From the NCBI GenBank assembly GCA_009842245.1, contig VYFT01000049.1:1-54458 (forward strand): a stretch of DNA of 54,458 bases, given 5' to 3'. Origin of the DNA: Gammaproteobacteria bacterium. Lineage in GTDB: Bacteria > Pseudomonadota > Gammaproteobacteria > Pseudomonadales > Azotimanducaceae. The notes under the pieces are model-generated. The model saw only the letters and a program-made list of their open reading frames with translations, did no database searches and was not told the origin of the DNA. A program made the position numbers and the translations under genes. How positions within the stretch are numbered: position 1 is the first letter of the stretch; each line of letters opens with the position of its first letter. Positions 1 to 8,822 of this stretch are shown piece by piece.

Positions 1-82
1 ATGTATACGTACATATATTCCTCTAGAAAAAGTACGTATTCAACTGTTTGTTGCGCAAGCGTTCGCTCATTCGGTAGCTAGA

Positions 83-98
83 TGTTCCACGTGGAACA
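83..98. other. parS: parS centromere site (ParB binding)
   Basis: The sequence TGTTCCACGTGGAACA is a perfect 16-bp palindrome; one more base on each side also pairs. It matches the known bacterial parS consensus (TGTTNCACGTGNAACA class). ParB-CTP loads at such sites, spreads, and recruits SMC; chromosomal parS sites usually cluster around oriC. It sits directly after the phhB stop codon. No parA or parB gene lies in this window, so binding is inferred from sequence identity alone. It is the only perfect copy I found. Confidence 0.88.
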
Positions 99-99
99 T

Positions 100-450
100 T
101 TATACAGTATTATAAATTTCATCACACTTCGCCGCCATAATGAAATCATTCAAATGCAGTCCCCCAACCGAATGCGACCACCATTTCACCGTTAGATAGT
201 GATACTCGGTAATCATCTCAGGGTGATGTTGTACAGTCTCAGCGAGTTCTGCCACAGTATTGTGGAACGCTAGGACTGCAGAATACTCCGAACACTTAAA
301 CTTTCGTTCTAAGTAGTAGAACTTCCCTTCAACTGAATAGTTCACTTTCCATGAAGGAATTTCGTTCAACAGTTCTTTGATCTCATCGGTCGAGGGCGAC
401 TTCGATTCCTTGGTAAGTGGTTCAACAATCTTATCTGCTAAAGCTGTCAT
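100..450 (-). CDS. phhB: 4a-hydroxytetrahydrobiopterin dehydratase (PCD/DCoH)
   Basis: This 116-residue protein fits the pterin-4a-carbinolamine dehydratase family in length and motif. The family dehydrates 4a-hydroxytetrahydrobiopterin so that the cofactor of aromatic amino-acid hydroxylases can be recycled. The signature HHPE (about residues 75-78), followed by a Tyr/Trp-rich strand (YLTVKWWSH) and the closing GLHLNDF segment, holds the catalytic histidines. The start is ATG. No phenylalanine hydroxylase gene is adjacent, so the partner is unknown. The stop codon abuts the parS palindrome. It is a small stand-alone gene, with the msrQ stop about 50 bp upstream. Confidence 0.9.
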   Translation of the reverse strand: MTALADKIVEPLTKESKSPSTDEIKELLNEIPSWKVNYSVEGKFYYLERKFKCSEYSAVLAFHNTVAELAETVQHHPEMITEYHYLTVKWWSHSVGGLHLNDFIMAAKCDEIYNTV

Positions 451-500
451 AGTTTGTGAGTCCTATCGGAAGAGTGTCTGCAAGTAACAAAGTTTAATGA

Positions 501-1154
501 CTAACTCGGTGAGGGTATAACATTTTTCCGTGTTCTTCTTTGTCGCAAACTATGAACTATTCGTTCAATGAAAAGAAGAACGAGAATTGACCCGTAAATC
601 ACCGTATCAGTGTAAGTCGACCGTTCTTGCAACCAGAGATGTATTAATGCAAGAACGGCGATGACGTAAATCACACGATGCAGTCGTTTCCAATTCAGTT
701 TGAGTCGTTTTCGCCAGCCTCGGGTAGAAGTGATTGCCATCGGAATCAACAGTACCAATGCGATCATCCCAAAAATAATGTAAGGTCTTTTCGAAAAGTC
801 ACCTAATAACGTATTGAGATCAAAACCCAAAATCGCGGAGAGATAAGCTGTGAAATGCAACACCACGTAAGAGAATGCAAACAACCCGCAGGTTCGTCTG
901 TGCTGCACAAGAACTGGAACCTTGAGCAACCGAGCAAGCGATGACACTAACAACGTCAGATAGAGAAATCTGATAGACCATGTTCCGAGCCGGTCTACGA
1001 GAGCGTCACCCGGACTGGGACCCAAGCGAGTACCAGGATTTACAAGTTCGATTATTACATCTATGAGAAGCAGAAGTAACGGTATGGCGAGCAACAGTCC
1101 GACGATCCATTTCGCCGGTTTGGTAGTAAGAAAAGCTAGTCTTGGTTTTGCCAC
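501..1154 (-). CDS. msrQ: MsrQ, haem-binding membrane subunit of protein-methionine-sulfoxide reductase
   Basis: This 217-residue integral membrane protein has about six hydrophobic segments. It includes the ferric-reductase-like haem domain with histidines in RRTCGLFAFSYVVLHF and KRLHRVIYVIAVLALIHLW. MsrQ (formerly YedZ) passes electrons from the quinone pool or flavin reductase to periplasmic MsrP. It is read from a GTG start and lies 79 bp downstream of msrP on the same strand, the normal gene order for this pair. The basic C-terminal tail is cytoplasmic by the positive-inside rule. The assignment is firm because family features and the neighbour agree. Confidence 0.9.
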   Translation of the reverse strand: MAKPRLAFLTTKPAKWIVGLLLAIPLLLLLIDVIIELVNPGTRLGPSPGDALVDRLGTWSIRFLYLTLLVSSLARLLKVPVLVQHRRTCGLFAFSYVVLHFTAYLSAILGFDLNTLLGDFSKRPYIIFGMIALVLLIPMAITSTRGWRKRLKLNWKRLHRVIYVIAVLALIHLWLQERSTYTDTVIYGSILVLLFIERIVHSLRQRRTRKNVIPSPS

Positions 1155-1233
1155 CAGAGCTAGAATTCGAAAGCCAATTCGCTGAAATTGCGCACTAAAT
1201 CAAACAGTAAAGCGTGCTTCCGTCAGCCGTAAG

Positions 1234-2193
1234 TCAAAATTTCTTCTTTAAATCCATTCCTTCGTACAGACTTGCCACTTCGTCGTAGCCGTTAAACATC
1301 TTCGTCTTAATTCTCTTTGGCGCAAACAGACGTTCAGGCAGTCTTCTTTCATTAGCTTGAGACCAGCGTGGATGATCAACCTCAGGATTGACGTTAGCAT
1401 AAAAACCGTATTCATGTGGTGCAGACCGGTTCCATGTCGTGCGCGGTTGCCGCTTCGTAAGCTCAATCTTAACAATGGATTTAATGCTCTTAAAGCCGTA
1501 TTTCCAGGGCACTACGAGCCGAAACGGAGCTCCGTTCTGATTTGGCAGCACTTTCCCATACATGCCGATCGCAAAAATCGCAAGCGGATGGTGTGCTTCA
1601 GCAAGTCGAAGGCCTTCGACGTAAGGATACTCGATGGACGAAAGCAGGTTCTTGGTACCTGGCATCTCGTCTTTTCGAAGCAAGGTTGTGAATTTGACGT
1701 ATTTCGCGTCGCTAAGGGGTTTATATTTATCCAAGACCCTTTTAACTGGAAACCCAATCCATGGAATCACCATCGACCATGCTTCTACACAACGAAGTCG
1801 ATAGATTCGCTCCTCTAAATCGATATCTTTGAGAACATCCTCCAGAGACAACTTACCCGGTTTCTCCACTCGCCCTTTAATTTCAATGGACCAAGGCTCT
1901 ACAGTCATTTGGTGCGCGTGCGCAGCCGGGTCCTCTTTACGCGTTCCAAACTCGAAGAAGTTGTTGAAGCTCGTAGCATGCTTTTCAGGAGTGATGTCTT
2001 CTCCGATTTCCTCTCCTGGTTCATAGCCATGGTCTTCAATCCAGCTATCAGGTAAAGCCAAGCTTGAATGAGCTAGAGCTCCAGCTGCTACCACCGCGGA
2101 TGACTGACCGATGAACTTTCGACGGGACAGATAGACTGCTTCGGGAGTGATTTCCGAACTAGGAATTTCTTTTTTGGTCTTGATTAGTACCAT
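1234..2193 (-). CDS. msrP: MsrP, periplasmic molybdopterin methionine-sulfoxide reductase catalytic subunit
   Basis: This 319-residue oxidoreductase belongs to the sulfite-oxidase fold family (formerly YedY). It repairs oxidised methionine in periplasmic proteins. An N-terminal twin-arginine motif (SRRKF, residues 23-27) and a following hydrophobic stretch mark Tat export with the folded molybdenum cofactor. The Mo-ligating cysteine is in RLRCVEAW (Cys135). Later segments such as HPLAIFAIGMYGK and PNQNGAPFRLVVPWKYGFK are typical of the family. The ATG is preceded by AAGGAG, a strong ribosome-binding site. It is probably cotranscribed with msrQ, with the promoter in the 2194-2352 gap shared with the divergent GPP34 gene. 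Confidence 0.93.
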   Translation of the reverse strand: MVLIKTKKEIPSSEITPEAVYLSRRKFIGQSSAVVAAGALAHSSLALPDSWIEDHGYEPGEEIGEDITPEKHATSFNNFFEFGTRKEDPAAHAHQMTVEPWSIEIKGRVEKPGKLSLEDVLKDIDLEERIYRLRCVEAWSMVIPWIGFPVKRVLDKYKPLSDAKYVKFTTLLRKDEMPGTKNLLSSIEYPYVEGLRLAEAHHPLAIFAIGMYGKVLPNQNGAPFRLVVPWKYGFKSIKSIVKIELTKRQPRTTWNRSAPHEYGFYANVNPEVDHPRWSQANERRLPERLFAPKRIKTKMFNGYDEVASLYEGMDLKKKF

Positions 2194-2352
2194 CTATGCT
2201 CCTTGACAGTGTGAAATGAGGTTCAAATTTCTAACGTCATGCTCTTGTTATTGTACTACGAGGGCGAATCACACTTAAAATCAACTTCGATTTCCATGTA
2301 GGAATTGAAAACTCTTCGCAAACCCAATACGCTTCTCTGACATATATCGAAC

Positions 2353-3015
2353 ATGACGACCCCTACTCTTACTATCGCTGAAGAAGTTGTGCTTCTACAG
2401 TTGCACGATGAAGATGGAACTTTTATCCATATCACCGATTGGTCCAACAGATACGCGATGAGTGGGGCGGTACTCATGGAACTCGCCGAGGCAGGACGGA
2501 TTGACTCTGACCTCGAGGAACTCTACGCTACCAACACTCAACCTATTGGACAAGAAGTAGCGGATGAAGTCTTAGCGGAAATTGGGAATCTTTCCGATCG
2601 ACGGAGTATTCGCTACTGGGTTGAGTTCGTATCCGAACGTGTCGACGACATCCGTGATGAAGCAATTACCGGACTGATTCGCAAAGGCATAATCGAACAG
2701 CAGGATACGCGCTTTTTATGGGTTTTTCGTTCAAGAAGATATCCGGTAATTGATGGTCGTACAGAGAAGGAAGCGAAGCTCCGCATGTACGAATTGCTGT
2801 TTTCAGACAATATCCCCACACCCCGTGACGTTATTCTGCTTTGTTTGGTCCACGCCACGGGTATCCTTAATGCGCTTCTACCCGCAGATCAACTCGAAAC
2901 CGTCGCTGATCGGATTGAGCAGATCCGATCGTTAGACCTAATAGGACAAGATGTAGTATCAGCGATCAAAGACATCGAACTCTCTATCGCGATCGCTACC
3001 GCACCGCTTTTTTAG
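2353..3015 (+). CDS. GPP34 (GOLPH3/Vps74-like) family protein
   Basis: This 220-residue soluble protein begins with the typical GPP34 pattern: LTIAEEVVLLQLHDEDGTF, then YAMSGAVLMELAEAGRID, and later SRRYPVIDGRTE and PTPRDVILLCLVHATGIL. In eukaryotes this fold (GOLPH3/Vps74) binds phosphatidylinositol-4-phosphate and retains glycosyltransferases in the Golgi. Bacterial members, best known from actinobacteria, have no settled role. No signal peptide or membrane span is seen. The gene faces msrP divergently and ends one base before the ilvC stop, so it is a single-gene unit. No strong Shine-Dalgarno sequence is visible. The family call is fairly sure, the function unknown. Confidence 0.82.
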   Translation: MTTPTLTIAEEVVLLQLHDEDGTFIHITDWSNRYAMSGAVLMELAEAGRIDSDLEELYATNTQPIGQEVADEVLAEIGNLSDRRSIRYWVEFVSERVDDIRDEAITGLIRKGIIEQQDTRFLWVFRSRRYPVIDGRTEKEAKLRMYELLFSDNIPTPRDVILLCLVHATGILNALLPADQLETVADRIEQIRSLDLIGQDVVSAIKDIELSIAIATAPLF

Positions 3016-3016
3016 A

Positions 3017-4036
<1,020 letters not shown>

Positions 4037-4552
4037 TCAAACTCCTTTCGGACCCGCGCTGAGTGCCTTTGCACCTCGAGTTATCCCGCAAGTCCCAGAT
4101 CGCACGACCTCAAGAATATGAGCTCGTCCGATAGCCTCTAAAAAACCTAGTAATTTCGCTGTCGGTCCTATCAACTGTACTGTGTAAGTGTTCGTTGTTA
4201 CATCCACGATTTGTCCACGAAAAATATCACACGTCCGCTTGATTTCCTGACGTTCTTCACCTTCAGCACACACCTTAACCAACATGAGTTCTCGTTCGAC
4301 GTGATCAACATGCACTAGATCTACGACTTTGATAACACCAACCAAACGATTCAGTTGTTTAGTAATCTGCTCTATCGTCGGCGCGTCAGACATTGTGAGT
4401 AGCGTGAGTCGTGAAATAGTCGAGTCTTCCGTCGGTGCAACCGATAGCGATTCAATGTTCATATTTCGTTGAGCAAATAAACCAAGTACGCGCGCGAGAG
4501 CACCCGCTTCGTTCTCAAACAGAATAGCTAAGATGTGCTTCACGGGCATCAT
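4037..4552 (-). CDS. ilvH: Acetolactate synthase small (regulatory) subunit
   Basis: This 171-residue subunit has an N-terminal ACT domain (HILAILFENEAGALARVLGLF) that binds valine for feedback inhibition. The second half, beginning near CAEGEERQEI, contacts the large subunit. It activates and regulates the IlvI catalytic subunit. Two consecutive ATG codons begin the gene, immediately after the ilvI stop, implying translational coupling. Its length matches E. coli IlvH and plant or bacterial homologues. Nothing looks truncated. Confidence 0.95.
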   Translation of the reverse strand: MMPVKHILAILFENEAGALARVLGLFAQRNMNIESLSVAPTEDSTISRLTLLTMSDAPTIEQITKQLNRLVGVIKVVDLVHVDHVERELMLVKVCAEGEERQEIKRTCDIFRGQIVDVTTNTYTVQLIGPTAKLLGFLEAIGRAHILEVVRSGTCGITRGAKALSAGPKGV

Positions 4553-6292
4553 CTAGGCATCCACCATTGATTGGTCGTCCAAGTTATTTCCGCGACTCTT
4601 AGCTGAAGACAATATTGCGTCAGGGTCCAGCGTTACATCAACGAACACTGTCTCTTTCTTACATTCATTACTAAAGGCAACATCGACCGCTTGCTTCAAT
4701 TCGTCGAGCGTTGCAGCGCGTAGTGCTCGATGGCCGAAAGACTCTACTAGTTGCACAAAGTCGGGCATTGACTCAGGATATCCGCGCAATTCACATTCAC
4801 CTGCGTGAATCTGAGTCGATTGTTTGACCATACCCAGCGTACCATTGTTAAAACAAAAAACTTTAATCGGTAACTCATACTGTCGACACGTAGATAGTTC
4901 TTGGAGGTTTACCAAGAAACTACTTTCACCAGTGACACAGACTACCGTCGCCGACGGAAATGCAAATTGAACTCCTAAAGCCGCTGGAAGACCGAAGCCC
5001 ATAGTACCGAGTCCTCCAGGGGTCACCCAGCGTCGTGGCGTAGAAAATTTGAACCCCTGAGCGACAAACAATTGATGTTGCCCAACATCGGTAGTAGTGT
5101 AGGCATCTCCTTGCGTTGCTTCATACAGTACTTGAACCACATCTTCCGGACGGAGCATTGCAGAGTCATCCAACTTCGAATTTTGTTGCGTTCCTTGCGA
5201 CGTCTCTTCTCTCCACCGATCAAGCTGTTCCCACCAAGTCGCATACTGATCGTCGCCATTTGAACTGAGTTCTTCTTTCTCGCGGGCTAGTTGATTTAAG
5301 ATTGTTAGTACTTCTTTGCATGGTCCAACGATTGGTAAATCCGCTGTAATCACTTTGGAGATGGAAGACGGGTCAATGTCGACGTGGATGACTTTCGCCT
5401 GTGGGCAGAATTGTCTTGGGTCGTTAGTAACTCGATCATCAAAACGTGTGCCGATTGCTAGGATCAGGTCAGAGTGTGCGATCGCATCATTGGCGACACG
5501 AGTCCCGTGTATTCCTACCATACCGAGAAACAAATCGTTAGAACCCGGAACTGCTCCCAAACCCATCAACGAAGTTGTCACAGGCAACTTCAACCTCTCC
5601 GCGAAAGATAGTAGCTCCGATGCTGCATCTCCTTGTATCACACCGCCGCCTGCACATATCACCGGGCGAGTGCTACGGAGCAACGCTTCCAGTGCTTTCT
5701 TTATCTGGCCAGCGTGTCCACTCTCGGCGGGACGGTACCCACGTAGCGAAACCTTCGATGGCATCACATATTCGTGCTTAGTCCTATTCTCGTGAGCTGA
5801 TCTCAGAATGTCGATCACAACTGGTCCTGGACGACCACTTGTTGCAACAAAAACCGCCTCTTGAACAACTCGAGGTATGTCCGTCGAGGACTGTACTACA
5901 TAACTGTGTTTAACGACTGGACGAGATACTCCGATCATATCAGTCTCGTCGAACTGATCTGAATCCGTGTCACCGCGAGACTCGCGAGAACAAAACACAA
6001 TAATGGGGGCCGAGTCCATGTATGCGTTCGCGATCCCAGTGATTGAGTTAGATGCGCCTGACCCAGAAGTGAGCATAACAACGCCCGGACGTCCTGTTGT
6101 CCGCGCATATCCATCAGCCATGTGACAAGCTCCGAGCTCGTGCCGAACCAATACGAGGGTTATGTCCTCGCATTTGGCAAGCGCGTTGTAATACGGAAGC
6201 CTTGCACCGCCTGGATGCCAAAAGACATGCTCGATCCCTTGACTAACCAAAGCTCGAACAAGAATCTCATCTGTTGTGAATTTTGGGTTCAT
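4553..6292 (-). CDS. ilvI: Acetolactate synthase large (catalytic) subunit, divergent
   Basis: This is a 579-residue ThDP-dependent enzyme that condenses pyruvate with pyruvate or 2-ketobutyrate. The catalytic Glu52 is in VRHELG, and the central FAD domain and C-terminal ThDP domain are present (GGLGTMGFGLPAALG, residues 426-440). Two family motifs deviate. The usual GDG of the Mg-ThDP motif reads GES (455-457), with the paired NN at 482-483 correctly spaced. The SGPGATN loop reads SGSGASN (77-82). The gene order ilvI-ilvH-ilvC supports biosynthetic acetolactate synthase. It starts 49 bp after the rluD stop and may be read from rluD or from its own promoter there. No leucine-rich leader peptide was seen. 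Confidence 0.92.
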   Translation of the reverse strand: MNPKFTTDEILVRALVSQGIEHVFWHPGGARLPYYNALAKCEDITLVLVRHELGACHMADGYARTTGRPGVVMLTSGSGASNSITGIANAYMDSAPIIVFCSRESRGDTDSDQFDETDMIGVSRPVVKHSYVVQSSTDIPRVVQEAVFVATSGRPGPVVIDILRSAHENRTKHEYVMPSKVSLRGYRPAESGHAGQIKKALEALLRSTRPVICAGGGVIQGDAASELLSFAERLKLPVTTSLMGLGAVPGSNDLFLGMVGIHGTRVANDAIAHSDLILAIGTRFDDRVTNDPRQFCPQAKVIHVDIDPSSISKVITADLPIVGPCKEVLTILNQLAREKEELSSNGDDQYATWWEQLDRWREETSQGTQQNSKLDDSAMLRPEDVVQVLYEATQGDAYTTTDVGQHQLFVAQGFKFSTPRRWVTPGGLGTMGFGLPAALGVQFAFPSATVVCVTGESSFLVNLQELSTCRQYELPIKVFCFNNGTLGMVKQSTQIHAGECELRGYPESMPDFVQLVESFGHRALRAATLDELKQAVDVAFSNECKKETVFVDVTLDPDAILSSAKSRGNNLDDQSMVDA

Positions 6293-6341
6293 TCGCGGTA
6301 ACAGTGTTTCAGTTACAAGTAGGAAAGCTAAGGATCACCAA

Positions 6342-7313
6342 TCAATCGCACAAAAATTCTACACTGTCTCGCCGCAACACAGCGAGTAGTTCCTGCATAT
6401 CCTGTGGAATTTCAGCAGTAAAACGCTGTTTTAACTTCGTGATCGGATGCACAAACGCTAACGACTTTGCATGTAGGGCTTGCCTCGTGAATTCACGAAT
6501 CATTTCTGCCAAGTCTGGTAAGGGTGTACTTGGTAATCGTCCTTGGGCACCGTAATTTACATCCCCAACGAGTGGCAATGAAAGTGAGTTTGCGTGCACT
6601 CGAATTTGATGCGTTCTACCTGTGTCTAACAGAGCTTGAGCATAGGTGTGACTTCGAAATTGTTCGAGAGGACGAAATTCCGTCCGTGCTGGTTTGCCAT
6701 CCGGTCTAATCTGCTGTTTTGTACGGTCTTTGACATGCCGGCCGATTGCTGATTCGACTACCGTCGCCTGAGTCATGACTCCTTCGAGTACGCACACGTA
6801 ATGTCGTGATATCTCACGCCGAGCTATCATCTCCGTGAGCTGACTACATGACGCCGTCGATGCCGCAACCACCATGATGCCCGACGTGTCACGATCAAGC
6901 CGATGCACTATACCAGCTCGAGGTAATCGAACAAGCTCCGAGCGGTGGGAAATCAGACCATTCACCAGTGTATTAGTTTCGTGTCCCGGTCCAGGATGAG
7001 TTACCACACCCGCGGGTTTATTCACGACGAGTAAGTGCTCATCTTCAAACAGCAAGGTGAACGGAACTTCCTTTTGACTTTCCCAGTCTAAACCTACCGT
7101 CAACTCGGCATTTATGCGAACGTGTTCACTGCCGCGTACGCGATACGATGGTTTCGTTTGCGCGCCATTGACCTGCAAAGAATTGTCTAATATCCAGTCG
7201 TGAATTTTCGACCGCGAGAGGTCTGGCCATAACATAGCTAAAGCACGATCCAATCGTAGCCCAATACACTCCTCAGGAAGTGTAAGTTCGCGCTCTATGT
7301 ATTCAATCTCCAT
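6342..7313 (-). CDS. rluD: 23S rRNA pseudouridine synthase RluD
   Basis: RluD makes the pseudouridines in helix 69 of 23S rRNA (1911, 1915 and 1917 in E. coli numbering). An S4-like RNA-binding domain comes first (LRLDRALAMLWPDLSRSKIHDWI). The RluA-type catalytic domain follows, with the active-site aspartate in RLDRDTSG and the closing GRTHQIRVH box. The frame is open to a GTG at 7343, but I place the start at the ATG at 7313. The protein then begins about 22 residues before the S4 domain, as in E. coli RluD. It is divergent from bamD, as in many gammaproteobacteria, with both promoters in a very short shared interval. Confidence 0.94.
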   Translation of the reverse strand: MEIEYIERELTLPEECIGLRLDRALAMLWPDLSRSKIHDWILDNSLQVNGAQTKPSYRVRGSEHVRINAELTVGLDWESQKEVPFTLLFEDEHLLVVNKPAGVVTHPGPGHETNTLVNGLISHRSELVRLPRAGIVHRLDRDTSGIMVVAASTASCSQLTEMIARREISRHYVCVLEGVMTQATVVESAIGRHVKDRTKQQIRPDGKPARTEFRPLEQFRSHTYAQALLDTGRTHQIRVHANSLSLPLVGDVNYGAQGRLPSTPLPDLAEMIREFTRQALHAKSLAFVHPITKLKQRFTAEIPQDMQELLAVLRRDSVEFLCD

Positions 7314-7361
7314 AATAATCGAGTACCATATTACTTGAATCACTCTATATAGGAAAACTGC

Positions 7362-8303
7362 GTGAAACTTACAAAATTCGTTCCTCTCTTTACGGGATTA
7401 TTTCTTTTAGTATCCGGTTGCGCTTTTTTTGGGTCCGGAAACAAACAGAACGATGCGTCAGTCGCGGACGAAGTAGATAGTGGGGAACAAACACTTTACG
7501 CAGAAGCCCAGAGATACATCAACAACAGAGATTACAAGGCGGCGATAGCTCGTTTAGAACTATTAGAAGCTCACTACCCATTTGGACGCTGGGCAGAACA
7601 AGCACAGCTTGAATTGATTTATGCCAACTTCATGATGACCGACTATGACTCCGCTATCAACGCGGCGGATCGTTTTATTGGTCTTCACCCCCAACATCAA
7701 CATGTGGACTATGCTTACTACATGAAGGGACTGAGTAACTTTCAACGAGACCGAGGGTTTTTTGACAAGTTACTCGGAACACCCGAGCCACTGCGGGACG
7801 TATCTTCGGCGCGTACGGCGTTTACTCAATTTGAAGCATTGCTGACAAGTTTCCCCGACAGTATGTATGCCCGCGACGCCCAGCACCGTATGCATTACTT
7901 ACGAAACGTCTTAGCTGAAGCTGAACTGAACGTTGCATATTTTTACCTCCGTCGAGACGCTTGGGTCTCAGCAATCAATCGTGCCCGAGAGGTAATTGAG
8001 CACTATCCAAAGTCAGCGGTAGTAGATGACGCTCTGGTAGTATTGATAGAAGCCAATCATAAGTTAGGACTAAAAGATGCTGCTGACGACGCACTTGAAA
8101 TCCTGTCGCTGAATTTTCCAGAGTGGAAAGGCTTTAACGATGAAGGAGAACTGGTAATCCGAAGTGCAATTCGAAATAAAGATCGTAGCTTCATAAATAC
8201 CATAACATTAGGCTTACTTGATCGGCCTAGAACAACAGCAATCTTAAAGTTAGAAGTTCCCGACAGCGAAACACCACGACCGCCTAAGTCGGACGAATCC
8301 TAG
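7362..8303 (+). CDS. bamD: Outer-membrane assembly lipoprotein BamD
   Basis: BamD is the essential lipoprotein of the BAM complex, which folds beta-barrels into the outer membrane. The signal peptide ends in a lipobox (LVSGC) with the acylated Cys at residue 20. TPR-type repeats follow: YAEAQRYINNRDYKAAIARLE, YDSAINAADRFIGLHPQH and SAINRAREVIEHYPKS. At 313 residues it is longer than E. coli BamD (about 245) because of a C-terminal extension past the fifth repeat that ends in a Pro-rich, charged tail. The start codon is GTG, with AGGAAAA just upstream. It is transcribed away from rluD. Confidence 0.93.
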   Translation: MKLTKFVPLFTGLFLLVSGCAFFGSGNKQNDASVADEVDSGEQTLYAEAQRYINNRDYKAAIARLELLEAHYPFGRWAEQAQLELIYANFMMTDYDSAINAADRFIGLHPQHQHVDYAYYMKGLSNFQRDRGFFDKLLGTPEPLRDVSSARTAFTQFEALLTSFPDSMYARDAQHRMHYLRNVLAEAELNVAYFYLRRDAWVSAINRAREVIEHYPKSAVVDDALVVLIEANHKLGLKDAADDALEILSLNFPEWKGFNDEGELVIRSAIRNKDRSFINTITLGLLDRPRTTAILKLEVPDSETPRPPKSDES

Positions 8304-8819
8304 TCAACTAGCCTCAGAGTCTTCTGCTTCTGATTCTGTGGCAACTTTCTCTTTGTGCAGGACGTGCACTAACAACCAGGTTATCGCTCCTAGTGTGATA
8401 AAGGAATCCGCAAAGTTAAAAATCGGGTAGCTTAAATCACCAATGTAAAAGTGAAGAAAGTCGATTACGCATCCACGAAGAATCCTGTCAATCAAGTTCC
8501 CGATCGCGCCGGCGAGAATTCCAGTAAATGCGAGACCCAGCCAAAATCGGTGGTAGGGAACTCGATAAATCAAGATCGCGAACAAAATTGAAGCCACGAC
8601 ACTGAATAGCATTAAGAACTTAGGAAATCCCACCAGAAAACCGAAAGCTGCACCAGGATTACAGTAGCATTCAAACGAGAAGAATGGTAGCAACTTCACT
8701 GGTTCCTCTTCAAAGAAATGCAATGCTAGGAGTTTCGACACGTAGTCTACGACGACGAGTAACACGACCAGACTAAACCACCGTAGTCGAGATTTAACTT
8801 GGGGGCTGATACTTCTCAC
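8304..8819 (-). CDS. lspA: Prolipoprotein signal peptidase II
   Basis: LspA cleaves the signal peptide of diacylglyceryl-modified lipoproteins in the inner membrane. The 171-residue sequence has four hydrophobic helices. Both catalytic aspartates are visible in conserved boxes: NLIDRILRGCVIDF and NFADSFITLG. FECYCNPGAAFGF carries the usual periplasmic NxGAAFG signature. It begins with GTG three bases after the ribF stop, so the two are translationally coupled. In most gammaproteobacteria ileS sits between ribF and lspA; here it is missing. The gene is convergent with bamD and ends directly beside its stop. Confidence 0.95.
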   Translation of the reverse strand: MRSISPQVKSRLRWFSLVVLLVVVDYVSKLLALHFFEEEPVKLLPFFSFECYCNPGAAFGFLVGFPKFLMLFSVVASILFAILIYRVPYHRFWLGLAFTGILAGAIGNLIDRILRGCVIDFLHFYIGDLSYPIFNFADSFITLGAITWLLVHVLHKEKVATESEAEDSEAS

Positions 8820-8822
8820 TCC

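Noticed and set aside
1357-1818. Open frame of about 150 codons on the plus strand
   Set aside because: It lies wholly opposite msrP, has no family features, and its frame is a by-product of the msrP codons.
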